From Oscillospiraceae bacterium (GTDB lineage Bacteria; Bacillota; Clostridia; Oscillospirales; Oscillospiraceae), in NCBI GenBank assembly GCA_017516005.1, contig JAFWDU010000007.1, positions 21,690 through 85,689 on the forward strand: a DNA stretch of 64,000 bases, in the 5' to 3' direction. Every line of letters begins with the position of its first letter. Position 1 is the stretch's first letter. The position numbers and the translations under genes were made by a program. Under the pieces are notes generated by a model, which did not search any database, was not told the DNA's origin, and saw only the letters and a program-made list of their open reading frames with translations. Positions 33,421 through 41,516 of this stretch are shown piece after piece.

Positions 33421-35004
33421 TTAATAAACCCAGGCCTTTCCGGGCTCCTCATCCTCGTCATCTCCGAACGCGGAAAAATCAAAACGGAACGGCGGCTTGA
33501 TCTCCTTCAGAAGCGCCTGCAGGGCGTCGTCATGATTGACGCGCTCCTCTGTCTTCTCATCAAACACCATGGTATACAGATCCTGCTCCGTGGACGGATG
33601 CCATTCCGGAATGGTCGGATTGTTGGGATTGCCAGTCTTTGCAAACTGTACATATGCGGTAAAGTACTGCTCTTCCAGCCGCGGCGTTACGCCCTCAATC
33701 TGCGTGGCAGGAACAAGATCCGCATTGTGGAATGCATAGCCAATATCGGAGCAGTGTGTCGCAGCCGTACCACCTGCGTACGGGAAGCACGGCGCAAAGA
33801 GGTAGGAATAGGTCGGAGCGGTGGACTCAGCCGCTTTCCGGCGCAGATAGTTGAGTGTTCCAGGGCGGAACATGGTATCCACGTAATTCGCGTAGACAAT
33901 GTTCTTTCCGGGATATGCCTTCTCGAATTCCGCAATCAGGCGATCCGTGTTTTCTCCATAGGTTTTTTCCAGAACCGCCCTGCGCTGTTCCGGAGAGAGG
34001 CTCTCCTTGTCTTCGCCCTGCGCCACCATGAAGAACTCACCGAGAACGGTGCCCACCATTGTTGGAACAGTCCGGTGATACGGCGTGAATCCAACTTCCA
34101 GGGGATCACCCAGATACCAGTCATTGGCAACCGGCGCCCAGCCGACACGCTTGCCCTCTTTCGCCAGTTTTTCTGTCGCTTTATTGACCGCTTCGATGAA
34201 TTTGGATGTTGGAGCCTGTTCCAGAAGAGAAATGTCGTCCGAACCGGGGACCAGTTCCTCCAGGATGGCAAGGCCAAGATCATGTCCTGATATCTGAGAG
34301 GAAAGCATTCCGCCGGACATTACGCCGGACATGATAATCGCTCTGTGATACAAACCGTCAGCGCTTGGGCTCTGTCCAACAGATGTCACCTTCCCACCGC
34401 CGCCGGACTGGCCAAAGATAGTCACATTGTCCGGGTCGCCGCCGAACTGATCGATGTTCTCATGCACCCACTGAAGCGCTGCAACCAGATCCGCAATACC
34501 TGCATTGCCGGAATTCACATACTTCTCTCCAAAGGAGGACAGATCCAGGAAACCAAAGACGTTCAGGCGGTGATTCACGGTAACCGATACCACATCTCCG
34601 AGTCTTGCAAGATTTGCTCCGTCATAGCTGCACTGTTCAATAGAGGATCCGTCGGAGAATCCGCCGCCGTGGAACCAGACCATAACCGGCTTCTTTGCCT
34701 TTGGATCCAGGCTGCTGGACCAGACATTCAAATACTGGCAGTTTTCGCTGGACGGCCAGAACCGGTGCGGCGTCAGCACCTCGCCAGTCGGACGTGGCTG
34801 GGAAAGCGTCGGGCATACGAAGCCGTAGCTGAGCGCATCCTTCACGCCCTCCCAGGGCTTCAGCGGCTGCGGCGGCAGGAACCGCTTCGCTTTTGCATAA
34901 CGAATGCCGTGAAAGGTGTAGATTCCATCGTAAAGGAATCCGCGGATTTTCCCCCACTGGGTCTGAACGACAGGTTCCGTCAAGTTGCAAAGAAATTTCG
35001 ACAT
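33421..35004 (-). CDS. Type-B carboxylesterase
   Basis: A 527-residue alpha/beta hydrolase of the carboxylesterase type-B family. The oxyanion loop is WFHGGGFSDGS (about 110-120), the nucleophile elbow is FGQSGGGG (GxSxG, Ser near 200, with Gln where most relatives have Glu), and the His sits in ATHCSDIGYAFHN near 430. No signal peptide is visible, so it should act in the cytoplasm. ATG at 35004 is chosen: AGGAG lies seven bases upstream, whereas the ATG two codons earlier is too close. It ends with an acidic tail. Substrate unknown; stand-alone gene. Confidence 0.9.
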   Translation of the reverse strand: MSKFLCNLTEPVVQTQWGKIRGFLYDGIYTFHGIRYAKAKRFLPPQPLKPWEGVKDALSYGFVCPTLSQPRPTGEVLTPHRFWPSSENCQYLNVWSSSLDPKAKKPVMVWFHGGGFSDGSSIEQCSYDGANLARLGDVVSVTVNHRLNVFGFLDLSSFGEKYVNSGNAGIADLVAALQWVHENIDQFGGDPDNVTIFGQSGGGGKVTSVGQSPSADGLYHRAIIMSGVMSGGMLSSQISGHDLGLAILEELVPGSDDISLLEQAPTSKFIEAVNKATEKLAKEGKRVGWAPVANDWYLGDPLEVGFTPYHRTVPTMVGTVLGEFFMVAQGEDKESLSPEQRRAVLEKTYGENTDRLIAEFEKAYPGKNIVYANYVDTMFRPGTLNYLRRKAAESTAPTYSYLFAPCFPYAGGTAATHCSDIGYAFHNADLVPATQIEGVTPRLEEQYFTAYVQFAKTGNPNNPTIPEWHPSTEQDLYTMVFDEKTEERVNHDDALQALLKEIKPPFRFDFSAFGDDEDEEPGKAWVY

Positions 35005-35197
35005 GATCATTCTCCTTCCTGTTTTCTGATTAAATTTTTTAAAGGAATTGCAGGATGATTCTCCTTTACAAACATCATATCAGGACATACAACTGTTTTC
35101 AAGCATCGGTAGAATTTCATGCTGCCAACATTGCAATTGTCTCCGAATTCGATACGAAAATTGTGGCAGAATGAGGTATAGCATATTGTAAATACGC

Positions 35198-35234
35198 GGA
35201 TGCCGGTAAGCTGCTGCATAACTTACCGGCATCC
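35198..35234 (-). terminator. Inverted repeat between hemolysin III gene and carboxylesterase
   Basis: A perfect 13-base stem, GGATGCCGGTAAG (35198-35210) with CTTACCGGCATCC (35222-35234). The plus strand is followed by GTTTTC, the minus by GCGTATTTAC. It can end the hemolysin III transcript. The 35235-35379 stretch before it holds no gene I recognise. Confidence 0.7.
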
Positions 35235-35379
35235 GTTTTCTTACGATTCAGCATGTTTTATGTAGAAGAACGGAGCCGTCCCCCTTCCATCTTTCCAACC
35301 CTGCGTTCTCCTTCCAAATCCCGTTTTGGTCTTCGGATGCTGTTTCGGAGCTTTATCAGTACCGCTGAATAACAGTCTT

Positions 35380-36051
35380 TCAAAGGACATAGCCGAATAT
35401 GCATATGAACTGAAGAATGCTTCCCAGAAGGACAAACAGATGGAATACGGAGTGCATATACCGATGTTTCTTCCCGAGGCCGTAAAGAACAGCACCGACA
35501 GTATAGGCAATTCCCCCGCTCAGTAGCCAGGCAAATCCCGCTTTTCCAATTGCACGGATCGTTGTCGGCAGAGCGAGGACGATGCACCAGCCCATACAGA
35601 TATAGCAGATCATGGAAAAGACGGAATACTTTCTCAGATCCACAGCGGTCAATGCAGCTGCAATAACAGCAAGGCCCCAGACAATTCCAAAAATCACCCA
35701 TGCCCAAACCGGACTTTCCCTTCGAATTGCAGTCAGCAGAATCGGTGTATACGTACCTCCAATCAGGAAATAGATCGTGCAGTGATCAATCACCTGCATG
35801 ACTTTTTTCCCGATGCTGATCCGGAGACCATGGTAAACGGAGGATACCGTATACAGAACGATCAGGCTGGCACCGTATATGGAACTGCCGGCAATTCCCC
35901 ATAAATCATGATGGATGGCAGATCTGACCACGCAGAGGATGAGTGCCAGAACGCCAAGTGCTCCTCCTACAATATGCGAAACCATATTAAACCGCTCTTC
36001 ACCGACTGTATACGACGGAAGAATACGATCGGCAAGCTTGATTCTTTTCAT
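35380..36051 (-). CDS. Hemolysin III family (PAQR/YqfA-like) membrane protein
   Basis: A 223-residue, seven-helix protein of the hemolysin III/PAQR family. The early motif EERFNMVSHIVGGALG (Ser-His of the first helix), DHCTIYFLIGGTYTPI (Asp-His) and MHSVFHLFVLLGS (His) make up the conserved zinc-site set of this superfamily. Bacterial members are implicated in membrane stress or lipid homeostasis, and the haemolysin label is historic. It is a single gene with a consensus promoter that overlaps a palindromic operator, so it appears tightly regulated. Confidence 0.92.
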   Translation of the reverse strand: MKRIKLADRILPSYTVGEERFNMVSHIVGGALGVLALILCVVRSAIHHDLWGIAGSSIYGASLIVLYTVSSVYHGLRISIGKKVMQVIDHCTIYFLIGGTYTPILLTAIRRESPVWAWVIFGIVWGLAVIAAALTAVDLRKYSVFSMICYICMGWCIVLALPTTIRAIGKAGFAWLLSGGIAYTVGAVLYGLGKKHRYMHSVFHLFVLLGSILQFICIFGYVL

Positions 36052-36105
36052 GGATTTCCCTCCTTAATCCCACATTGTCGTCTAAAGCAATGTCAAATCT
36101 AGATG

Positions 36106-36151
36106 ATCTAATATCGCATATTAGATTACACGAATTGGAACTAATTGTCAA
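36106..36151 (-). promoter_or_regulatory. Promoter with palindromic operator for hemolysin III gene
   Basis: The minus strand has a perfect TTGACA (36151-36146), 17-base spacer, TAATCT (36128-36123). A perfect palindrome of nine-base arms, ATCTAATAT-CGC-ATATTAGAT (36106-36126), overlaps the -10 box and start site. This is the layout of a repressor operator. No regulator gene is adjacent. Confidence 0.75.
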
Positions 36152-36199
36152 GAGGCTCCCTGGTTCTCGCGTAATCGATTCGTGATTGGATTGCTGTCC

Positions 36200-36245
36200 A
36201 AAAAAAGAATCCTCCGCTCCGATTGAAGCAGAGAATTCTTTCTTG
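36200..36245 (-). terminator. Terminator after VanZ-family gene
   Basis: On the minus strand AAGAATTCTCTGC pairs imperfectly with GCGGAGGATTCTT and is followed by T7. It lies 54 bases past the VanZ stop. Confidence 0.75.
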
Positions 36246-36298
36246 GGCAATGAATTGTATCATCATTCAGCACGCAGGATTCCGCATGCGCCGTGAAG

Positions 36299-36718
36299 CT
36301 AATCATTCTTCTTTCTCATAATTGCCTTCAGAACGATCCCGAAAAGGATACCGGCCAGCACCCCGCTGAGATCAAGCCATACGTCTGAGATTGCCGGTCC
36401 CCTGCTCGAGAAGATCTGGATCGTCTCATCCAGGAAGGCGCAACCGAACCCGATCAGTCCAGCAAAAATACAGCCCCATTTCCGTTTGCCATAGAGCCAA
36501 AAACTAACCGAGCCAAGCGCGGCAAACTCCGTGAAGTGGGCACACTTCCGCACAATACGGTTAACATAATCTACGTCATTGCCAAACCATTTTACCAGAT
36601 AACTGGCAATCCATTGACTCTGGCTGTCAGACGCCCTGGGAGGAAGGATGGACTGTCCCCAAATAAATACCAGAATCAGGAAAAACATGGCAAATGGAAG
36701 GAATTTCCGCTGTTTCAC
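36299..36718 (-). CDS. VanZ family protein
   Basis: A 139-residue membrane protein with four helices and the VanZ hallmarks: KCAHFTEFAALG (about 58-69) and FLDETIQIFSSRGPAISDVWLDLSGVLAG (about 95-123), with the Asp/Glu/Gln set in the lipid-facing site. VanZ of glycopeptide-resistance clusters gives low-level teicoplanin resistance, but most chromosomal relatives have unknown roles. A resistance role is not implied. Located just downstream of tRNA-Thr and its terminator. Confidence 0.9.
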   Translation of the reverse strand: MKQRKFLPFAMFFLILVFIWGQSILPPRASDSQSQWIASYLVKWFGNDVDYVNRIVRKCAHFTEFAALGSVSFWLYGKRKWGCIFAGLIGFGCAFLDETIQIFSSRGPAISDVWLDLSGVLAGILFGIVLKAIMRKKND

Positions 36719-36733
36719 AGGGTTCCCCCTTTC

Positions 36734-36761
36734 AAAAAAAGAACCCCCGCCTAGGCGGGGG
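36734..36761 (-). terminator. Terminator of tRNA-Thr
   Basis: A perfect palindrome CCCCCGCCTAGGCGGGGG (36744-36761) followed on the minus strand by TTCTTTTTTT. It starts two bases after the tRNA 3' end. Confidence 0.9.
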
Positions 36762-36763
36762 AC

Positions 36764-36839
36764 TGGAGCTGGTGGCCGGACTTGAACCGGCGACCTGCTG
36801 ATTACGAATCAGCTGCTCTACCGACTGAGCCACACCAGC
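36764..36839 (-). tRNA. tRNA-Thr (CGT)
   Basis: A 76-base cloverleaf on the minus strand: acceptor GCTGGTG/CACCAGC, D-arm GGCTCAGTCGGTAGAGC, anticodon loop TTCGTAA with CGT between CTGA/TCAG arms, T-arm CCGGTTCAAGTCCGG, CCA encoded. It reads ACG codons. Own promoter and terminator. Confidence 0.96.
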
Positions 36840-36855
36840 ACATCCAAGCCTGCTG

Positions 36856-36884
36856 ATTTTATCACAGCTTGACTCATTCGTCAA
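36856..36884 (-). promoter_or_regulatory. Promoter of tRNA-Thr
   Basis: TTGACG (36884-36879), 17-base spacer, TAAAAT (36861-36856) on the minus strand, 17 bases before the tRNA. Confidence 0.82.
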
Positions 36885-37110
36885 GAACATTATCCTGCCT
36901 TATAAAAACTGTACTTTCTGAAAAAAATACGAAAAAACGCGCATTTTGCCACATAACGCCGATGTTTTATCCCGAATTGATCCAATCTTGCAAAATCACT
37001 ATATCTTGTGGTATCTGCTGCATGAATTCCACCATATTCATGATTATTCCCAAAAAAATTGGAGCCTGTTGTTAACCGTAAAAGAATGAATCCGAACCCT
37101 TTCTCTTCAG

Positions 37111-37140
37111 TTATTCACACTGTCCACAAGTTTGTCCACA
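37111..37140 (+). other. Cluster of three DnaA-box-like sites in a gene-free region
   Basis: Within 30 bases the plus strand reads TTATTCACA (37111-37119), CTGTCCACA (37120-37128) and TTGTCCACA (37132-37140); the first and third differ by one base from TTATCCACA. The region 36885-37500 has no convincing gene, and its left half is AT-rich. No dnaA, dnaN, rpmH or gyrB is nearby, so it is unlikely to be the replication origin; it might be a DnaA-titration or regulatory site. Confidence 0.4.
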
Positions 37141-37289
37141 AGCGGAAACAATTGATACTGCGTGATTTCTGCCGTCTTACCGCTCCTGTTTGGAAGGGCC
37201 GAAAATGCATTGCTTTCATGAATGAAAGAGCCGTTTTTGGTTTCCATAACTATTTTTCATTTATGTCTCCTCCCCAACTTTTTCGATTA

Positions 37290-37328
37290 AAAAAGATGCA
37301 GGTATCTGAGCATATCCTGCATCTTTTT
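37290..37328. terminator. Bidirectional hairpin downstream of tsaD
   Basis: AAAAGATGCAGG (37291-37302) pairs with CCTGCATCTTTT (37316-37327), with additional inner pairs TAT/ATA. T-rich on both strands. It lies about 170 bases after tsaD and could end polA-rimI-tsaD transcripts. Nothing else is seen in 37329-37500. Confidence 0.7.
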
Positions 37329-37500
37329 CCGTTTCACTTTTCTGCCTGCTTCATCTCGTCCCGCACAAGAGATCCAGTGTGAAAATCCGCTGCTCCCTCG
37401 GGGGACAGAGTTGGATCTGATCATTTCTTCCTATTCTTCTGCCGGAAGCCTGTTTCTGGTTGCAAATTGCTTCCTTTTCCGGTTTCCCAACGAAACGTGT

Positions 37501-38517
37501 TCAGAATCGTCTGTCGCAGACATCCATCGTTGCATATCCGTTCAGGCTCTGATCTGCGATATTGCCCGCCAGATATTCATAGTATCCCTGCGCACCGATC
37601 ATCGCGGCATTATCGCCGCACAGAGACAGGGGCGGCATGCACAGCTTCACGCCCCGCTTTGCCGTTTCCTCGGTAAACGCAGCCCGGATCACGCTGTTTG
37701 CTGCCACGCCTCCTGCGACAGCGAGTGTTTTCCTTCCGGTCAGTTCCAAGGCTCTGAGTGTTCTGGGAACCAGTGTCCGGCACACAGCCTTGGAGAAGCC
37801 TGCACACAGGGAGGGAACATCCAGTTCCTCCCCCTTCTGCTGCGCATTATGAATCCGATTGATCGCAGCGGTTTTCAAACCCGAAAAAGACATATCCAGT
37901 TCCGAACCTGCAACCACGGAATCCGGCATCGGATACTTTTCAGGGTCTCCGCCCTGTGCCGTGCGGTCGAGAGCTGCACCGCCCGGATAAGGCATATCCA
38001 GCACTCTGGCTACTTTGTCAAAGCATTCACCGGCTGCGTCATCTCTGGTAGAGCCAAGGATTTCCAGATCCGTATAGTCTTTCACATCCGCAATCAGGGT
38101 ATGCCCTCCGGACACTACCAGAGCGAGGAACGGGGGTTTCAGTTCCGGGTCTGCAAGATAATTTGCCGCGATATGACCCCGGATGTGGTGCACAGGCACG
38201 AGCGGCTTTCCCAGTGCAAGCGCCGCTCCCTTTGCGAAATTCACGCCTACCAGCACCGCGCCGATCAGGCCAGGTGCATAGGTGACTGCCACTGCGTCTA
38301 TCTGGGCGCGCCGCAAGCCAGCCTCCTTGAGTGCCTGGTCTGCCAGACCGCAGACAGCTTCCACATGTTTCCTTGAGGCAATTTCCGGAACAACGCCGCC
38401 GTAAATCCGGTGCAGCGCCACCTGAGATGCAATGCAGTCTGCAAGGACCGTTCTTCCGTCCTCCACCAGTGCAACTGCAGTCTCATCACAGGAGGATTCC
38501 ACAGCCATCAGAATCAT
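37501..38517 (-). CDS. tsaD: tRNA N6-adenosine threonylcarbamoyltransferase
   Basis: TsaD transfers the threonylcarbamoyl group to A37 of ANN-decoding tRNAs with TsaB and TsaE. At 338 residues it has family length, opening ILMAVESSCDETAVALV, the metal motif HHIRGH (HxxxH, about 110-114), SGGHTLI, and NDAAMIGAQG-like DNAAMIGAQGYY near the C-terminus. It overlaps rimI by four bases; tsaD-rimI linkage is common, and tsaB/tsaE are not in the window. Confidence 0.96.
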   Translation of the reverse strand: MILMAVESSCDETAVALVEDGRTVLADCIASQVALHRIYGGVVPEIASRKHVEAVCGLADQALKEAGLRRAQIDAVAVTYAPGLIGAVLVGVNFAKGAALALGKPLVPVHHIRGHIAANYLADPELKPPFLALVVSGGHTLIADVKDYTDLEILGSTRDDAAGECFDKVARVLDMPYPGGAALDRTAQGGDPEKYPMPDSVVAGSELDMSFSGLKTAAINRIHNAQQKGEELDVPSLCAGFSKAVCRTLVPRTLRALELTGRKTLAVAGGVAANSVIRAAFTEETAKRGVKLCMPPLSLCGDNAAMIGAQGYYEYLAGNIADQSLNGYATMDVCDRRF

Positions 38518-38972
38518 TCCAATTCTCCCTTCAGCTCTCTGCGAAAAATATAAGCGTCTTCTTTTGGCTTTTCATAGTAGTTTTTCCTTCGGCCGGCTAC
38601 TTCAAATCCAAGAGACCGGTACAAGGCAACCGCCGGCACATTCCCGACTCTCGCATCCAGAGTCAGGCTTCTTGCTCCCCGGTCATACAGGCGAAGCATC
38701 AGGGATGTAAGAAGCGCTTTCGCAACCCCATGTCTGCGCAGCTCCGGATGAACCGCCAGATTCATCAGATCCGCTTCATCCAGGACCGTCTGTGCGCCGA
38801 CATAGCCTGCAATGGTTCCATCCAGGTCCGCTACCAGCCAGTCAGCAAGTTCATTGTCCAATTCTCCCTCAAGGGAGGCCGCGCTCCAGGGTACGGAAAA
38901 ACACATCTCATCCAGTTCTGCCACTTCTGGAATATCCTCCCGGCACATGGGCCGGATCTTCAGTCTGATCAT
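38514..38972 (-). CDS. rimI: Ribosomal protein S18 alanine N-acetyltransferase
   Basis: RimI is a GNAT enzyme that acetylates the N-terminus of ribosomal protein S18. The 152-residue protein has RPMCREDIPEVAELDEMCFSVPWS, the acetyl-CoA loop PELRRHGVAKALLTSLM (about 77-93) and the terminal ALYRSLGFEVAGRRKNYY signature (about 113-130). Overlaps polA and tsaD by four bases each. Confidence 0.92.
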   Translation of the reverse strand: MIRLKIRPMCREDIPEVAELDEMCFSVPWSAASLEGELDNELADWLVADLDGTIAGYVGAQTVLDEADLMNLAVHPELRRHGVAKALLTSLMLRLYDRGARSLTLDARVGNVPAVALYRSLGFEVAGRRKNYYEKPKEDAYIFRRELKGELE

Positions 38973-41491
38973 TTGGCATCATACCAGCTTTCCGCCGCTT
39001 TCGCCTGTGCGGTCAGGGGAACCTTCAGAGAAGCAACTTTCTGCATCTGCTCTGTCACAATCCGGCAGACCTGATCCGCTTCCTCTCTGGGTGCTTCCAC
39101 AATCAGCTCGTCATGAACCTGCAGAATCAGGCGGGCACGAAGGCCTGCCTCCTCCAATGCGCGGTCCACGGCGATCATGGCCAGTTTGATGATGTCCGCG
39201 GCAGATCCCTGAACGGGCGCGTTCAGGGCAATCCGTTCCGCTCCGGAGCGGACGTTGAAATTGGAACTGTGAAGGTCCGGTATCCAGCGTCGTCTGCCAT
39301 AGATTGTGCTGACATAACCGTCCTTTTTCGCCTGTTCCACCACATTTTTCATAAAATCCCGGACTTTGCTGTATTTCTGGAGGTAGGCATCCATGTAAGC
39401 TTTCGCCTCATTGCGGCTCACACCGATGTCCTCCGCAAGAGAGAATTCGGAGATTCCGTAGACAATCCCGAAATTCACCGCCTTGGCATTGCGGCGCATG
39501 AGCGGCGTCACTTCCGACAGCGGCACGCCGAACACCTGAGACGCCGTTACCGCATGCACGTCTTCTCCGGCGAGGAAGGCCTGCTGGAGATTCGGGTCAT
39601 CCGCCATATGAGAGAGTACGCGAAGTTCAATCTGGCTGTAATCGGCATCCACCAGAACCCAGCCTGCCGGCGCGATAAACATACGCCGAAGCTCGCTTCC
39701 CAGTTCCGTCCGGACAGGGATGTTCTGAAGGTTGGGATCCGTGGAGGACAGTCTTCCGGTTGCGGTCACCGTGTTCTGGAAGGTGGTGTGGATCCGTCCA
39801 TCCTCCGCAATATAGCCGAGCAGGCCGTCAGCATAAGTACTCTTCAGCTTTGTCAGCATGCGGTAGTCCAGCACGCACTGCACGATCGGATGCTTCCTGC
39901 GAAGCTTTTCAAGAACATCCGCTGAGGTGGAATATCCCGTTTTGGTCTTTTTCTGCGCAGGCAGCTGCAGACGCTCAAAAAGGACCTCTCCCAGCTGTTT
40001 GGGAGACAGAATGTTGAATTCTCCTCCTGCGAGTGTGTAGATCATTTCCTGTGTTTGCTCGATCCGTTCCTGAAGCATCTCACCAAAGGCGATCAGTGCG
40101 GGTCTGTCAACCAGGACACCAGCTCGTTCCATACGGGCAAGAACAGGGCAGAGCGGAAGGTCAATCTCCGTATAGACTCTCATGAGATTCTGCTCTTCCA
40201 TCCGCTTCATCATGGGTTCCCTGAGTGCGAACAACGCCGAAGCCTGTGCAGCAGGTGTGTCATCCGGCTGCTGCTGCAGATACGCAGCGGAAAGCTTCCG
40301 AAGAGAATATTCCGCAGCAGATGGATCCAGTACATAGGCTGCAACCAGGGCATCAAAATCGAATCCGCTTGCTTCTGTATTCCACTTCTGTGCCAGATGA
40401 TGCAGTTCCTTGGCATCCCAGCAGCACTTCTGCGTGCCGTTGGATAAAAACGCTTTCAATTCCGGCAGATGTTCCTGTATATCCAGCTCTGCCGTTCCGC
40501 CGTCCCATGCAACAGCCACGCGCGTACCGTCCTCTGAGAAGATCAGTGCGCATGGCACACCGGGATCCGGGAGACGATCCGACAGTGTCACTTCCGTCTT
40601 CACCGCCGCAGCGGGTGCAGGCTTCCGAAGCTGATACCGGTCGATCAGGCGGACAAACTCCAGTTTCAGGAACAGTTCATACAGCCTCTGCCGGTCCGGA
40701 TCCTGCACAAGATTGTCCTGAGGCGTAAATGCAACCGGGGCATCTGTCCGGATGGTCGCCAGCTCGTAGCTGAGATAGGCTGACTCCTTCCCTTCCTCCA
40801 GCTTCTTCCGGACTGCGGGGCGCAGACTTTCCTGCTCCAGATTCGCATATACGCCATCCAGAGAACCGAAGGATCGGATCAGTTCTTTTCCGGTCTTTTC
40901 GCCCACGCCCGGAACGCCGGGAATATTATCCGAGGAATCTCCCATGAGCGCCTTCAGATCCACCAGGCGCTTCGGTGCAAATCCGTACTCTTCCTCAAAC
41001 CGTTCCGGGGTATAATCCACAGAGGTGGTCTGACCGCTTCTGGTGGTAACCAGTTTTACCGTTACACCCGGCTCTACCAGCTGAAGGCTGTCCCGGTCTC
41101 CCGTCACAATCAGGCATTCCCAGCCGGACTGCGCGCAGATACGCGCGGCCGTACCCAGAATATCATCTGCTTCCCAGCCGTCCATTTCATAATATGGGAT
41201 CCGCATGGCATCCAGCACTTCCCGCATCAGGGGCAGCTGCTGTGCAAGCTCCTCCGGCATGGGTTTCCGGGTTCCTTTGTATGCCTCATAGCGCAGATGA
41301 CGGAATGTCTTCGCCTTCCGGTCGAAAGCGACACACACCGCGTCCGGTTTCACCTCTGTCTGAAGGGAGGAGAGAATATTCAGAAAACCGTAGACTGCGT
41401 TGGTGAAGAGTCCGTCCTTGGTGGAAAGCAGCCGCACACCGTAGAACGCACGGTTGATTACGCTGTTTCCATCCAGAATCATCAGTCTCAT
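38969..41491 (-). CDS. polA: DNA polymerase I
   Basis: The 840-residue enzyme fills Okazaki and repair gaps. The 5'-3' exonuclease domain (1-290) is complete, with LMILDGNSVINRAFYG, EADDILGTAA and the GDSSDNIPGVPGVGEKT metal/H3TH block. The middle exonuclease-like domain (about 310-460) lacks the DxE metal pair of proofreading enzymes (the strand reads CALIFSEDGTRVAVAW), as in Bacillus Pol I, so it should not proofread. The polymerase domain has ADYSQIELRVLSH, the O-helix RRNAKAVNFGIVYG and VHDELIVE. Confidence 0.97.
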   Translation of the reverse strand: MRLMILDGNSVINRAFYGVRLLSTKDGLFTNAVYGFLNILSSLQTEVKPDAVCVAFDRKAKTFRHLRYEAYKGTRKPMPEELAQQLPLMREVLDAMRIPYYEMDGWEADDILGTAARICAQSGWECLIVTGDRDSLQLVEPGVTVKLVTTRSGQTTSVDYTPERFEEEYGFAPKRLVDLKALMGDSSDNIPGVPGVGEKTGKELIRSFGSLDGVYANLEQESLRPAVRKKLEEGKESAYLSYELATIRTDAPVAFTPQDNLVQDPDRQRLYELFLKLEFVRLIDRYQLRKPAPAAAVKTEVTLSDRLPDPGVPCALIFSEDGTRVAVAWDGGTAELDIQEHLPELKAFLSNGTQKCCWDAKELHHLAQKWNTEASGFDFDALVAAYVLDPSAAEYSLRKLSAAYLQQQPDDTPAAQASALFALREPMMKRMEEQNLMRVYTEIDLPLCPVLARMERAGVLVDRPALIAFGEMLQERIEQTQEMIYTLAGGEFNILSPKQLGEVLFERLQLPAQKKTKTGYSTSADVLEKLRRKHPIVQCVLDYRMLTKLKSTYADGLLGYIAEDGRIHTTFQNTVTATGRLSSTDPNLQNIPVRTELGSELRRMFIAPAGWVLVDADYSQIELRVLSHMADDPNLQQAFLAGEDVHAVTASQVFGVPLSEVTPLMRRNAKAVNFGIVYGISEFSLAEDIGVSRNEAKAYMDAYLQKYSKVRDFMKNVVEQAKKDGYVSTIYGRRRWIPDLHSSNFNVRSGAERIALNAPVQGSAADIIKLAMIAVDRALEEAGLRARLILQVHDELIVEAPREEADQVCRIVTEQMQKVASLKVPLTAQAKAAESWYDAK

Positions 41492-41516
41492 GATTGGAAA
41501 CTCCTTCGATTCAAAA

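Noticed and set aside
35241..35510. Minus-strand small open frame downstream of the hemolysin III gene
   Set aside because: Most of it overlaps the hemolysin III gene out of frame and there is no ribosome site.
36299..36718. Glycopeptide resistance determinant
   Set aside because: Only a VanZ-family fold is present; no VanA/B ligase, VanH or VanX genes are near.
36899..37140. Replication origin
   Set aside because: DnaA-like boxes are present, but none of the usual origin genes (dnaA, dnaN, rpmH, rnpA, gyrB) is near.
37059..37382. Plus-strand 107-codon open frame in the tRNA-Thr to tsaD interval
   Set aside because: It runs through the DnaA-box cluster and the bidirectional hairpin, has no ribosome site and no recognisable pattern.
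37411..38376. Long plus-strand open frame opposite tsaD
   Set aside because: It is antisense to a complete tsaD, has no recognisable domain and no ribosome site.
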